Assembly: GCA_002787235.1 (NCBI GenBank)
Contig: PCWG01000015.1
Coordinates: forward strand, 1 to 64,000
DNA from: Nitrospinae bacterium CG11_big_fil_rev_8_21_14_0_20_45_15
GTDB taxonomy: Bacteria; Nitrospinota; Nitrospinia; Nitrospinales; VA-1
Reading direction: 5' to 3'
DNA: 64,000 nt
Position 1 is the first letter of the stretch. The number at the start of each line of letters is the position of its first letter. Of the stretch, positions 48,335-58,535 are shown piece by piece. The position numbers and the translations under genes are program-made. The notes under the pieces are model-generated. The model was given only the letters and a program-made list of their open reading frames with translations, was not told where the DNA came from and did not search any database.

Positions 48335-49963
48335 ATGGAACCTATCCTCAACATCGCCAAAAAGCTGGGTCTGCAAGAATCTGATCTGATTCCCTATGGT
48401 GCTGATAAAGCCAAACTACGATTAGAGATATTGGACAAGTTTCCAAAAAGAGGAAAGTTGATTTTAGTCTCGGCCATCACTCCTACCTCGGCAGGCGAAG
48501 GAAAAACCACTACAACCATAGGACTCGGGCAAGCATTGTCTCAACTTGGTCAGTCCGTGTGTCTTGCTTTGCGAGAACCTTCGTTGGGCCCTTGTCTTGG
48601 ATTGAAAGGGGGTGCCACTGGCGGCGGGAAAAGTCAGGTGATTCCCTTCGAGGATATCAATTTGCATTTCACAGGTGATTTTCATGCCATCACCTCGGCA
48701 CATAATTTATTAGCCGCAATGCTGGACAACAGCATTCATCACAAAGGTCTGTCTGATATCGATCCACGCCGCATCTTATGGAGACGCGTCATAGATATGA
48801 ACGACCGGGCACTGCGAAACATCATCATTGGTTTGGGCGGAGTTTTGCAGGGCGTGCCAAGAGAATCGGGATTCGATATCACAGCGGCTTCAGAGATCAT
48901 GGCCATTTTATGTCTTGCGGAAAGTTATGCCGACCTCAAAACACGGCTGGAAAAAATTTTAGTTGCCTTCACCTATCAAGGTGAACCCATCACAGCAAAG
49001 TCATTGAATACCGTTGGAGCGATGATGGCACTTTTGAAAGATGCTTTACTACCCAATCTGGTGCAAACGACGGAAGGTGTTCCTGCATTGATCCACGGAG
49101 GTCCTTTTGCCAATATCGCGCATGGATGCAATTCCGTCCTTGCAACAAAAATGGCATTGTCACTATCTGACTGGAGCATCACCGAAGCTGGTTTTGGCTT
49201 CGATCTCGGTGCAGAAAAATTTTTTGACATCAAATGTCGCGGTGCAGGATTAGATACCGCCGCTGTGGTTCTCGTCGCAACCTGCCGGGCATTGAAGACA
49301 CATGGAGGCGTTTTAAAAACCGATCTGGAAAAAATAGATCTACAGGCCATTCAAAAGGGATTGCCCAACCTGGACCGACATGTGGAGAACATCAAACAAT
49401 TTTGCGAACCACCGATTGTCTGCCTCAATCGATTTAAGGGTGATCATCCTGAAGAAATTTCATTGGTAAGAGAGCATTGTGAAAAAGTTCTCAAGGTTCC
49501 TTTTGCATTGAGCAATGTGTTTGAAGAAGGTGGCAAAGGTGGCATTGAACTGGCAGAAAAAGTAATGCTCCATGCAGAAAAAAATTCCCAGCCATTCCGC
49601 CCCCTATATGATTGGGATGAAGATATAAAAACTAAAATATGGAAGGTTGCCAATAAAATGTATGGGGCTGAAACGATCCGATACAGCCCAAAAGCTGAAA
49701 GAGACAGGCTCTCTATAGAAAAATTGGGTTATCAAAACCTTCCCGTGTGCATTGCAAAAACCCCGGCTTCATTGACAGACGACCCCAAACGTCTCGGACG
49801 ACCCGAACATTTCACTGTCACTGTACGAGAAATTTTGATATCTGCCGGAGCGGGATTTCTCATTCCCCTCACGGGAGATATATTAAGAATGCCGGGTTTG
49901 CCCAAGAACCCTCAAGCTGAGCAAATTGATTTGATTGGTAACCAGATAACTGGATTGAGATGA
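48335..49963 (+). CDS. fhs: Formate-tetrahydrofolate ligase
   Basis: LVSAITPTSAGEGKTTTTIGLGQAL, LREPSLGPCLGLKGGATGGGKSQVIPFEDINLHFTGDFHAITSAHNLLAAMLDN. Confidence 0.97.
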   Translation: MEPILNIAKKLGLQESDLIPYGADKAKLRLEILDKFPKRGKLILVSAITPTSAGEGKTTTTIGLGQALSQLGQSVCLALREPSLGPCLGLKGGATGGGKSQVIPFEDINLHFTGDFHAITSAHNLLAAMLDNSIHHKGLSDIDPRRILWRRVIDMNDRALRNIIIGLGGVLQGVPRESGFDITAASEIMAILCLAESYADLKTRLEKILVAFTYQGEPITAKSLNTVGAMMALLKDALLPNLVQTTEGVPALIHGGPFANIAHGCNSVLATKMALSLSDWSITEAGFGFDLGAEKFFDIKCRGAGLDTAAVVLVATCRALKTHGGVLKTDLEKIDLQAIQKGLPNLDRHVENIKQFCEPPIVCLNRFKGDHPEEISLVREHCEKVLKVPFALSNVFEEGGKGGIELAEKVMLHAEKNSQPFRPLYDWDEDIKTKIWKVANKMYGAETIRYSPKAERDRLSIEKLGYQNLPVCIAKTPASLTDDPKRLGRPEHFTVTVREILISAGAGFLIPLTGDILRMPGLPKNPQAEQIDLIGNQITGLR

Positions 49964-49978
49964 AAGGTTGACGGCTCT

Positions 49979-51439
49979 ATGAGTGAAAGGATGGAAACGC
50001 TTAGACTGCTTTATCTAGCCATTGGGCCGGGCATTGCAATTGCCGTTTTCATATTTTACTCAAACAAATTGGACCGAGGACCCGGTACCCTTGCAATCAA
50101 AAGTTTTTTTCTTGGCGGCTTGGCGGTTTTCCCAAGTCATTATTTTGAAGGCGTCGTTGAAGGTGTCTTGGGAATGCAAGAACTGCAAAGCATCGATGCC
50201 CCCCTATACTGGCCAAAGACCCTCTTTTACGCTTTTTTTGGAGTCGCGCTGGCTGAAGAATTCTGTAAATTTTTATTTTTAAAAGCTTTCATCTGCGATG
50301 ACAGAGAGTTCGACGAGCCTTTTGATGGCATCATCTACGGTGCCATGGTCGGGTGCGGATTTGCGACGATAGAAAACATCATGTACGTCCTTCCCCAGGG
50401 ACAAGAAGTCGGAATAATAAGAATGCTCACTGCCGTTCCAGGGCACGCATTTTTTGGTGTCATACTGGGTTATTTCATTGGCAGGGCAAAATTCAGTATC
50501 AATGGAGCCAGACATTCTTTCAACGGACTGGCCCTGGTCATTGCCCTTCACGGACTCTATGACACCGCAGCCTTTAGCAATACCATCGGGTCTTATTACC
50601 TGATGTTCGCAATCGTTTTTTTAGGAATTTATCTTGGATTAAAAGCAAAGAGAGAACTGGAAAAACTCGCGACAGTGATTCAGTTTTCAGCAAAACAATT
50701 TTTCCCGTTAAAAGGACCTGAAAAAAAAGTTCCTCTACATTTGAAAGATATCAGATGCCTTTTATCGAAAGGGAAATTGATTCCCGAAGACAATCTGATC
50801 GATAAAAAGAGTGGGAAAATTAAATCCATCCGCGAAATATTTTCCACAAAAATGATATCGCAGTACCGTTCTCTGCCAAGAATTCCTTTCTCTGGCTTTC
50901 CTGTCAAACTCTTCCTGATATTTTACCAGCTTACTTTTGGACTCTACCTGTATTTCTGGTACCTCGGGAATTACAGGGATTTTGCAAGTTACAAAAAATT
51001 AAAGATAAATCCAGAACTGCGCGCATTGAGCCTGTTTATCCTCACAATTCTGCCTTATTTTTTTTACAGAATTGCGCCCAATGCATTAGGAATGCAACGC
51101 GCAAGCCCGGAAATGGATATTTTTTTCAACCTGGCAATGGCTGGCATTGAAACTGTGTTTCTCTATTTTCAATTTAAAATGTTTGCCCGGTTCTTAAAAA
51201 ATAAATTGGAAAAGCCTTTTTCCATTACATTGATTATCTGTCTTTTCTTCATTCTCAGTGCATTAAAAAAAACACTACCGCAAACGGTTCCATACTATTT
51301 AATATGGGAAATATTATTAATTTTTCTTCAAGGAGGGGTATTAGCCATTGTCCAGAATGACTTGAACCTGTACTGGAAAGCTGAAGATAAAACAACACCT
51401 GCAAATCATCAGGATAAACTGGCACCACTAAAAGTTTGA
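49979..51439 (+). CDS. PrsW-like intramembrane protease family protein
   Basis: ALAEEFCKFLFLKAF, FDGIIYGAMVGCGFATIENIMYV, AVPGHAFFGVILGYFIG, ALHGLYDT motifs. Confidence 0.83.
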   Translation: MSERMETLRLLYLAIGPGIAIAVFIFYSNKLDRGPGTLAIKSFFLGGLAVFPSHYFEGVVEGVLGMQELQSIDAPLYWPKTLFYAFFGVALAEEFCKFLFLKAFICDDREFDEPFDGIIYGAMVGCGFATIENIMYVLPQGQEVGIIRMLTAVPGHAFFGVILGYFIGRAKFSINGARHSFNGLALVIALHGLYDTAAFSNTIGSYYLMFAIVFLGIYLGLKAKRELEKLATVIQFSAKQFFPLKGPEKKVPLHLKDIRCLLSKGKLIPEDNLIDKKSGKIKSIREIFSTKMISQYRSLPRIPFSGFPVKLFLIFYQLTFGLYLYFWYLGNYRDFASYKKLKINPELRALSLFILTILPYFFYRIAPNALGMQRASPEMDIFFNLAMAGIETVFLYFQFKMFARFLKNKLEKPFSITLIICLFFILSALKKTLPQTVPYYLIWEILLIFLQGGVLAIVQNDLNLYWKAEDKTTPANHQDKLAPLKV

Positions 51440-51498
51440 TGTTAATTTCACAATAAGTCTTGGGCTGAATCTATAAAAACCCTAAAGAGACTCTTTCT

Positions 51499-52122
51499 AT
51501 GAAACAAAATTTTTTCTGTACAAAATGGTCTGTTTCATTTTTTTATGAACGAATATTTTTATTGTTAATAGTTATGATCGTCTTCCCTGTAAATCCTTCT
51601 TATGCCGACGATAGATTCCAGTGCGCACCACCGAAAGCTCCGTATGAAGCTCCACCCTACGTCGAGCCTCTAAAAGAACCCGAAATTTCTAAGTTACACC
51701 TGATTGACAATTGTGACGGAACCATCACAGATCCCGACTCTGGCTTGATGTGGACACAAAAAGACAGCTACGCTGATTTGGGAAAATGCCTGACTTGGAA
51801 TGAATCTGTAGAATACGTCAAGAAGTTGGATACTCGAGGTTTTAAAGATTGGAGAATACCCACGATTAAAGAAGTTTCTACTCTGTACGATCCAACAAAA
51901 GAGAATAACATGGCATGGGATCACGATCCTGATTTTCTGCTCAGGCTAGATGAAAAGTTTGCAGACGGTTCCGCTTACTGGTACTGGGCTAGTGACAACA
52001 TCCTTGAAGATCAAAAAAATGATTTCGCAAAAACATTTTATTTTGTTAAGGGTTTGATACATTATCGCAGTATAGATCAATGCAATAATGGTGGAGTTCG
52101 TGCGGTAAGAAGTGCGAGGTAG
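51499..52122 (+). CDS. Exported DUF1566-type protein
   Basis: DNCDGTITDPDSGLMWTQK...WNESVEYVKKLDTRGFKDWRIPTIKEVSTLYD...GGVRAVRSAR. Confidence 0.8.
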   Translation: MKQNFFCTKWSVSFFYERIFLLLIVMIVFPVNPSYADDRFQCAPPKAPYEAPPYVEPLKEPEISKLHLIDNCDGTITDPDSGLMWTQKDSYADLGKCLTWNESVEYVKKLDTRGFKDWRIPTIKEVSTLYDPTKENNMAWDHDPDFLLRLDEKFADGSAYWYWASDNILEDQKNDFAKTFYFVKGLIHYRSIDQCNNGGVRAVRSAR

Positions 52123-52178
52123 TAACCAGATGTATCCGGATATGTAAAATTCTATCAGCATCGAATTTTTTTTATTTT

Positions 52179-52778
52179 ATGAATAAAACAAAAATCATTG
52201 CTCTATTTATTGCAATTATAGGAACGATGCTGTTTCTTAAGAGCTATTTAAAAGAAGCTGAAAGCTGGGACAATCTTAACCAAAAAGGGGTTTCAGCTTT
52301 TAAGGAATCGCGCTATACCGAAGCAGAAAAATATTTCGTGCGAGCCGTCGATGTGGCTGAAAATTTTTCTCAAGACGATCTCAGAATTAACTTCAGCCTC
52401 AATCAACTCGCTGAAATTTACAGAATTCAATCCAAATATATTGAAGCAGAGCAAGTACTCAAACAACTTCTAGAAATCTATAAAAAACAATCAGGTCCCG
52501 AACATATCAATGTGGCACTGACACTCAATAACCTGGCTGTAAATCTAAGAATGCAAGAGAAGTACGAAGAAGCCGAAACTTCATTAAAGGAAGCTATTGA
52601 AATTCTTGAAAAATCTTTGGGACATGATCATTCTCTTGTCTCAGGTCTGCTTGCACATTATGCTTATTTGCTTGATAAAATGGGAAGAAAAACGGAAGCA
52701 GAGTCTGTTACAAAACGTATGAACCAAATAGATTCTAAATCTAAAACTGGGAAAGTTAAATCTACCACCACAAATTAA
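52179..52778 (+). CDS. TPR-repeat protein with N-terminal TM
   Basis: LNQLAEIYRIQSKYIEAEQVLKQLLEIYKKQSGPEHINVALTLNNLAVNLRMQEKYEEAETSLKEAIEILEKSLG. Confidence 0.85.
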   Translation: MNKTKIIALFIAIIGTMLFLKSYLKEAESWDNLNQKGVSAFKESRYTEAEKYFVRAVDVAENFSQDDLRINFSLNQLAEIYRIQSKYIEAEQVLKQLLEIYKKQSGPEHINVALTLNNLAVNLRMQEKYEEAETSLKEAIEILEKSLGHDHSLVSGLLAHYAYLLDKMGRKTEAESVTKRMNQIDSKSKTGKVKSTTTN

Positions 52779-52908
52779 CCGTCGTTGATTTTATTATTAT
52801 ATGGAATATTTTATATTGATCATGGACCCTGTAGATAGACAGGTTAAAAATTTTAACTATTCGATAAGCTTCATTTAAAATTACCAATCTACAGAATATT
52901 CAGAGGCT

Positions 52909-54243
52909 TTGATGATGGCAATAAAACGAAAACGAGTTCTAATCATGGGGGCCGCAGGGAGGGATTTTCATACATTCAACACCACCTTCAGAAACGACTC
53001 TTCTTGCGAGGTCGTCGCATTCACCGCGACCCAGATTCCTGGAATTGAAAAAAAGATTTACCCCGCCGCTTTATCCGGCAATCTCTATCCCAATGGAATT
53101 CCCATACATCCTGAAAGTGAATTAGACGATCTCATTCGAAATGAGAAAGTCGACGTGGTTGTATTTGCCTACAGTGATGTCTCTCACGAATACATCATGC
53201 ACAAAGCATCCAGCGTGATCGCAGCGGGAGCAGATTTTTGGTTGCTCGGCACGGCCGCTTCCATGATCCCTTCCAGCAAAAAAATAATTTCCATTTGTGC
53301 GGTACGAACCGGGTGTGGGAAATCTCAAACATCGCGAAAAGTCGCTCAAATTTTAAAAAACTGGGACAAAAATATCGTTGCTGTGCGTCACGCCATGCCT
53401 TACGGAAATCTGGAAAAACAAAAAGTTCAACGCTATGCAACCCTCGACGATCTTACCAAACACGACTGCACGATTGAAGAAATGGAAGAATACGAGCCCT
53501 ATATTGACATAGGCATCCCCATTTATGCGGGAGTCGATTATGAAGCCATTTTGAGGGAAGCAGAAAAAGAGGCCGACATCATTATCTGGGACGGAGGCAA
53601 CAATGATTTTTCATTTTTTCTACCCGATCTCGAAATTGTTGTGATGGATCCTCATCGCCCCGGTGACGAGCTGTCTTATTTCCCTGGGGAAGTGAACCTT
53701 CTACGTGCAGATGTGCTTATAATCAACAAAGTGGATACTGCAGATTACGGCAATGTTCTAAAAATCAGAAATAATATAAGCCATAACAATCCAACCGCCA
53801 CGATCATTGAAGCCGCTTCACCTATTTACGTAGAGCAACCGCAACAAATATCAGGCCAACGTGTTCTGGTCGTCGAAGACGGCCCTACTTTGACCCACGG
53901 AGGAATGAAATACGGAGCCGGAACCTTGGCGGCGCAACGTTATGGAGCCAAAGAAATTGTTGATCCCAGACCCTGGCTGGTCGGAACTCTTATAGAAACT
54001 TTTGAAAAATATCCTGATATCGGTCATCTCCTTCCAGCCATGGGTTATGGTAAGGATCAAATGAATGATTTGCAGGCAACGATCAATTCCGCAGACTGCG
54101 ATTTAGTCATCATTGGCACCCCCATTGACCTGACGCGCATTATAAAAATCAACAAACCCTCTGTCAGAGTGACTTATGAACTACAGGAAATCGGTTATCC
54201 GACTCTGGAGTCCACGTTAAAAGATTTTCTTAATAAAGCTTGA
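52909..54243 (+). CDS. Cyclic 2,3-diphosphoglycerate synthase-like P-loop NTPase
   Basis: VLIMGAAGRDFHTFNTTFRND, P-loop AVRTGCGKSQTSRKV, NKVDTADYGNV; THGGMKYGAGTLAAQRYGAKEIVDPRPWLVGT. Confidence 0.8.
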   Translation: MMMAIKRKRVLIMGAAGRDFHTFNTTFRNDSSCEVVAFTATQIPGIEKKIYPAALSGNLYPNGIPIHPESELDDLIRNEKVDVVVFAYSDVSHEYIMHKASSVIAAGADFWLLGTAASMIPSSKKIISICAVRTGCGKSQTSRKVAQILKNWDKNIVAVRHAMPYGNLEKQKVQRYATLDDLTKHDCTIEEMEEYEPYIDIGIPIYAGVDYEAILREAEKEADIIIWDGGNNDFSFFLPDLEIVVMDPHRPGDELSYFPGEVNLLRADVLIINKVDTADYGNVLKIRNNISHNNPTATIIEAASPIYVEQPQQISGQRVLVVEDGPTLTHGGMKYGAGTLAAQRYGAKEIVDPRPWLVGTLIETFEKYPDIGHLLPAMGYGKDQMNDLQATINSADCDLVIIGTPIDLTRIIKINKPSVRVTYELQEIGYPTLESTLKDFLNKA

Positions 54244-54283
54244 ACGATATGAGCTGTGGACTGTTATCACTCACATTGACCCA

Positions 54284-55240
54284 ATGACTCGAAAGCCAGT
54301 TCTGTTAATATCATTTGGTGGAAATGCACTCACTCCTGCAGACACAATTCATCCGCATCAAAGGGAAGAATTTGACATCGCATACAAAAGCATGTCTGCG
54401 GTTGTGGACTTAGTGGAAAAGGGTTTTGACAAGATTATACTGACACACGGTAACGGACCTCAAGTCGGACAAATTTTTTTGCAACAGGAACTCACCAAAC
54501 ATGAATTTCCACGGCAAGTCACACTGGATGTATGCGTTGCCGATAGCCAGGGTCGAATAGGATACATACTGCAAAATGTCTTCGATAATATCTGTCAGGA
54601 AAGAAAAATAGATAAAAAATCGTTCGCAGTAATCACACAGGTCATCGTCGATTCAAAGGATCCTGCATTTAACAGACCCACAAAACCTATTGGCCTGTTT
54701 TATTCAAAAATCGATGCCGACAAACTCATCAAGGAACGTGGCTGGGAATTTATGGAAGACGCGGGACGTGGTTATCGACGCGTCGTTGCCTCCCCTATTC
54801 CGCTGGAAATTGTCGAGTCAGAAATTTTCCATGAACTTCTCGAACGTGGCTTTATTGCCATAGGTGGTGGCGGTGGCGGAATCCCGGTGATCAGAAAATC
54901 TAATGGGGCCTTGGTTGGCGTCGAGGCCGTCATTGATAAAGATCGGACCAGTGCGCTTTTAGCAAATGCGTTGAAAGTGGATCAATTGATCATTTTGACC
55001 AGCGTCGACGGTGCCTGTCTGAATTTCAACTCCGCTAACCCTCAGCTCATAAAAGAGGTTACAATAAGTCAAATGGAAGCTTATATCGAGCAGGGGGAAT
55101 TTTCCGAAGGAAGCATGAAACCCAAAGCCGAAGCGGTTGTACAATTTATAAAAAATGGTGGGGAAAAAGCAATCATCGCAAACTTGAACGCCCTGATTCC
55201 TGCGATTGAAGGTAAAGCCGGTACACATGTCACGGCATAA
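54284..55240 (+). CDS. arcC: Carbamate kinase
   Basis: FGGNALTP, THGNGPQVGQIFLQQE, GRGYRRVVASPIP, GGGGGGIPVI, VIDKDRTSALLA, FSEGSMKPKAEAVVQFI. Confidence 0.94.
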   Translation: MTRKPVLLISFGGNALTPADTIHPHQREEFDIAYKSMSAVVDLVEKGFDKIILTHGNGPQVGQIFLQQELTKHEFPRQVTLDVCVADSQGRIGYILQNVFDNICQERKIDKKSFAVITQVIVDSKDPAFNRPTKPIGLFYSKIDADKLIKERGWEFMEDAGRGYRRVVASPIPLEIVESEIFHELLERGFIAIGGGGGGIPVIRKSNGALVGVEAVIDKDRTSALLANALKVDQLIILTSVDGACLNFNSANPQLIKEVTISQMEAYIEQGEFSEGSMKPKAEAVVQFIKNGGEKAIIANLNALIPAIEGKAGTHVTA

Positions 55241-55275
55241 AACCCAACACATAGAAATGTCTGGTTCTAGAATCA

Positions 55276-56436
55276 ATGACTGAAAAAAAAATCATAGACC
55301 GTGAAGGGTTGAATCAACTCATCAAGGTATTGCTGGATATGGGATTCCAGGTGGCTGGCCCCACCCTTCGAGATGAAGCCATTGTCTATGAGAACATCCA
55401 ATCGATCAAAGATCTTCCTGAAGGATGGACCGATGAACAAGATGGCGGCATCTATCGATTGAAAAAACGTTCGGATAAAGCTTTGTTTGGCTATGTGGTC
55501 GGCCCACACTCTTGGAAAAAATTCCTGCATCCTCCCGAAAGACGTTTATGGAAAGCCACGTTGAATGAATCGGACTTTGAAATCATTCCAGAAGAATCCG
55601 ATCCACGCAAATTTGCTTTTTTGGGAGTCCGCTCATGCGAACTACACGCAATTGCTATTCAAGACAAAGTTTTTTTAGAGGGCAACCACAAAGACCCCTC
55701 TTATCAGCTTCGCAGGGAGAACGCTTTTTTCATCGCAGTTCATTGCGGACAAGCGGGAGGAACCTGTTTTTGCGTCTCCATGAACACGGGGCCTCGGGCG
55801 GAATCCGGTTTTGACCTGGCTCTAACGGAAGTTATCCATGACAACGATCACTACTTTGTCGTTGAAACGGGAAGCGATCGGGGAATGGACGTCATAAAGA
55901 AAATCCCAAACAGAAAAGCCGAAGCCAGGGAAGTCGAGCATGCCGATTCAAAAATTGCTGAAGCTACAGCGCAAATGGGACGCGTTTTAGATACAACAAA
56001 TATCAAAGAATTGCTTTATCAGAATCTGGAGCACCCTCAGTGGGATGACATCGCGAACCGTTGTCTGTCTTGCGCAAATTGCACAATGGTTTGTCCCACT
56101 TGCTTTTGTTCGACGGTAGAGGATGTAACCGACATTACGGGAGATCATGCTGAAAGATGGCAAAAATGGGATTCCTGTTTCACGATGGACTTCTCACATT
56201 TGCATGGTGGCGAAGTACGGACATCCACCAAATCCCGCTACCGACAGTGGATGACGCACAAACTCGCCAGTTGGCAGGATCAGTTTGGTTCCTCTGGTTG
56301 TGTGGGTTGCGGTCGATGCATCACATGGTGCCCGGTCGCAATTGATTTCACGGAAGAGGTTCCAAAAATTTGTGGTTCTGAAAATTCAAACACCGCGGTT
56401 ACTAAAGAAAATGAGGCACCTCATGAAAACTCTTGA
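55276..56436 (+). CDS. hydB: Group 3b [NiFe] hydrogenase iron-sulfur (beta) subunit
   Basis: CLSCANCTMVCPTCFC and CVGCGRCITWCPVAIDF ferredoxin motifs; synteny with hydGDA. Confidence 0.9.
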   Translation: MTEKKIIDREGLNQLIKVLLDMGFQVAGPTLRDEAIVYENIQSIKDLPEGWTDEQDGGIYRLKKRSDKALFGYVVGPHSWKKFLHPPERRLWKATLNESDFEIIPEESDPRKFAFLGVRSCELHAIAIQDKVFLEGNHKDPSYQLRRENAFFIAVHCGQAGGTCFCVSMNTGPRAESGFDLALTEVIHDNDHYFVVETGSDRGMDVIKKIPNRKAEAREVEHADSKIAEATAQMGRVLDTTNIKELLYQNLEHPQWDDIANRCLSCANCTMVCPTCFCSTVEDVTDITGDHAERWQKWDSCFTMDFSHLHGGEVRTSTKSRYRQWMTHKLASWQDQFGSSGCVGCGRCITWCPVAIDFTEEVPKICGSENSNTAVTKENEAPHENS

Positions 56437-56884
56437 GTCCATACTTTCAGTGCATCCCTTTTTTGTAAATCTGGAGTCGAAATACATGGCTCTGATAACA
56501 GGTTGTGCCTCTAATGTCAGATTTGAAGCGGGTGAATTCATTCATCGACAAGGTGAGGAAGCAAACAGCTTTTGTATTATACGGCAAGGTAAGGTGGCGT
56601 TACAGGTATGTCCGCCACACAAGAATCCAGTTACCGTTCAAACCGTGAGCGATGGAGAAATCCTGGGATGGGCCTGGCTGGTTCCACCCTACCATTGGCA
56701 GTTCGATGCACAAGCCGTCGAATTGACACGAGCAATTGTTCTCGATGGCAAGTGTCTTCGAAATAAATGCAATGAAGATCACACTCTGGGTTATGAACTT
56801 CTCAGTCGCTTGCTTCCCATTGTCGGGCAAACCATGGAAGCAACACGGATACAACTTTTGGATCTTTACGGAGCCCGGAGCTGA
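56423..56884 (+). CDS. Cyclic-nucleotide-binding-domain protein embedded in hydrogenase operon (HoxI-like)
   Basis: FEAGEFIHRQGEEANSFCIIRQGKVALQV...VSDGEILGWAWLV; start at MKTLESILSVHPFF; overlaps hydB end by 14 nt. Track ORF starts at 56285. Confidence 0.82.
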   Translation: MKTLESILSVHPFFVNLESKYMALITGCASNVRFEAGEFIHRQGEEANSFCIIRQGKVALQVCPPHKNPVTVQTVSDGEILGWAWLVPPYHWQFDAQAVELTRAIVLDGKCLRNKCNEDHTLGYELLSRLLPIVGQTMEATRIQLLDLYGARS

Positions 56885-56895
56885 GTACTGCAACA

Positions 56896-57735
56896 ATGAA
56901 TCCTATCTCGACATCTCCAATGACTCCATCGCTCTATACGGTCAAGAAAAAGATTGCCGAATCGCACGATACCTTCAGTCTGGATCTGGCCCCAAGAGAT
57001 GGCTCTCCGCTCATTACTTTTCAACCCGGTCAATTCAATATGCTTTATGCATTTGGAGTGGGAGAAGTCCCCATTTCTATAAGTGGACCGGCACCGGGCA
57101 CCTCGGGTTTGATACACACCATTCGAGAGGTAGGGAACGTGACCCGGGCTCTGCATCAATTAAAAAAAGGTGCTACGCTGGGTCTTCGTGGACCTTTTGG
57201 CAGTTCCTGGCCAATAGAAGAAGCCCGAGGAAAAGATGTCGTCATCATCGCCGGAGGCATCGGCCTGGCACCTTTGCGACCGGTCATCTATAAATTACTG
57301 GAACAACGAAATCAGTTCGGAAACATTGCACTCCTCTACGGGACACGCGAGCCCAATGACTTGCTCTTTACAAAAGAGTTTGAAATCTGGCGCGGGAAAT
57401 ACGGAATTCAGGTAAAAATAACGGTGGATACGGCGGATAGTAACTGGCGTGGAAACGTGGGAGTCGTGACCACCTCCATCGCAAGGGTCTCATTCGAACC
57501 CGCCCATACCATTGCCATGATATGTGGGCCAGAGATCATGATGCGTTATGCGGTCCTCGAAATGAAACGTCGCGGAGTGAGTGAAGACCATATCTATATG
57601 ACAATGGAGCGCAACATGAAATGCGCCATTGGTTTTTGTGGACACTGTCAATTCGGACCTGCATTTATATGTAAAGACGGCCCTGTATTCAGATACGACA
57701 AGGTCAAACATTTTTTTGGAATTCGCGAAATCTAA
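56896..57735 (+). CDS. hydG: Group 3b hydrogenase FAD/NAD(P)-binding (gamma) subunit
   Basis: [77 protein letters not shown]. Confidence 0.94.
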   Translation: MNPISTSPMTPSLYTVKKKIAESHDTFSLDLAPRDGSPLITFQPGQFNMLYAFGVGEVPISISGPAPGTSGLIHTIREVGNVTRALHQLKKGATLGLRGPFGSSWPIEEARGKDVVIIAGGIGLAPLRPVIYKLLEQRNQFGNIALLYGTREPNDLLFTKEFEIWRGKYGIQVKITVDTADSNWRGNVGVVTTSIARVSFEPAHTIAMICGPEIMMRYAVLEMKRRGVSEDHIYMTMERNMKCAIGFCGHCQFGPAFICKDGPVFRYDKVKHFFGIREI

Positions 57736-57737
57736 CA

Positions 57738-58535
57738 ATGACACAAAGCGTAAAAAAACCTAAAGTTGCGGTCTGGAAATTTGCATCCTGTGATGGCTGT
57801 CAACTCAGTCTCCTGGATTGCGAAGACGAGCTTCTTGCCGTCACCGAACAAATTGAAATCGCAAATTTTCCTGAAGCCTCTCGAGCTGTGATCAAAGGAC
57901 CGTACGATCTCTCTCTGGTTGAAGGCTCTATCACAACACCGCACGATGCAGAACGCATTCAAATGGTTCGCAGTGTCTCAAAATTCGTCATTACCATTGG
58001 CGCATGCGCCACAGCAGGTGGGATACAGGCCCTGCGAAATTTTAAGGATGTGAATGAATTCATTTCCGTTGTGTATGCAAGCCCGGATTATATAAGTACT
58101 CTGGACAAATCCACTCCTATCTCCGAACATATCAAAGTTGACTTCGAATTGCGCGGGTGCCCGATTGACAAAATGCAACTGGTAGAAGTGATCAGTGCGT
58201 TTCTCAAAGGCAGAAAACCCAACACCCCAGCACACAGCACCTGTATTGATTGCAAACGTCGCGGCACCGTTTGTGTGATGGTTTCACAAGGGAAAATGTG
58301 TATGGGACCCGTCACACACTCTGGTTGTGGAGCCCTCTGCCCCAGCTACAACCGTGGATGTTACGGATGTTTCGGCCCCAAAGAAACGGCCAATACCAGT
58401 TCCTTGAGTTCCTGGCATAAAAAACAGGGTTCAGATAATGATGAAATTCTAAGGGCTTTTCGGGGATTCAACGCCTACTCTGAACCCTTTCGCAAAGAAA
58501 GCGAATTGCATGAAAAAGAAAACACGAACGATTAA
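57738..58535 (+). CDS. hydD: Group 3b hydrogenase small (delta) subunit
   Basis: [69 protein letters not shown]. Confidence 0.95.
   Translation: MTQSVKKPKVAVWKFASCDGCQLSLLDCEDELLAVTEQIEIANFPEASRAVIKGPYDLSLVEGSITTPHDAERIQMVRSVSKFVITIGACATAGGIQALRNFKDVNEFISVVYASPDYISTLDKSTPISEHIKVDFELRGCPIDKMQLVEVISAFLKGRKPNTPAHSTCIDCKRRGTVCVMVSQGKMCMGPVTHSGCGALCPSYNRGCYGCFGPKETANTSSLSSWHKKQGSDNDEILRAFRGFNAYSEPFRKESELHEKENTND

Noticed and set aside
56736-57293. 185-aa plus-strand ORF
   Set aside because: Shifted frame overlapping the cNMP-domain gene and hydG, both with clear motifs.
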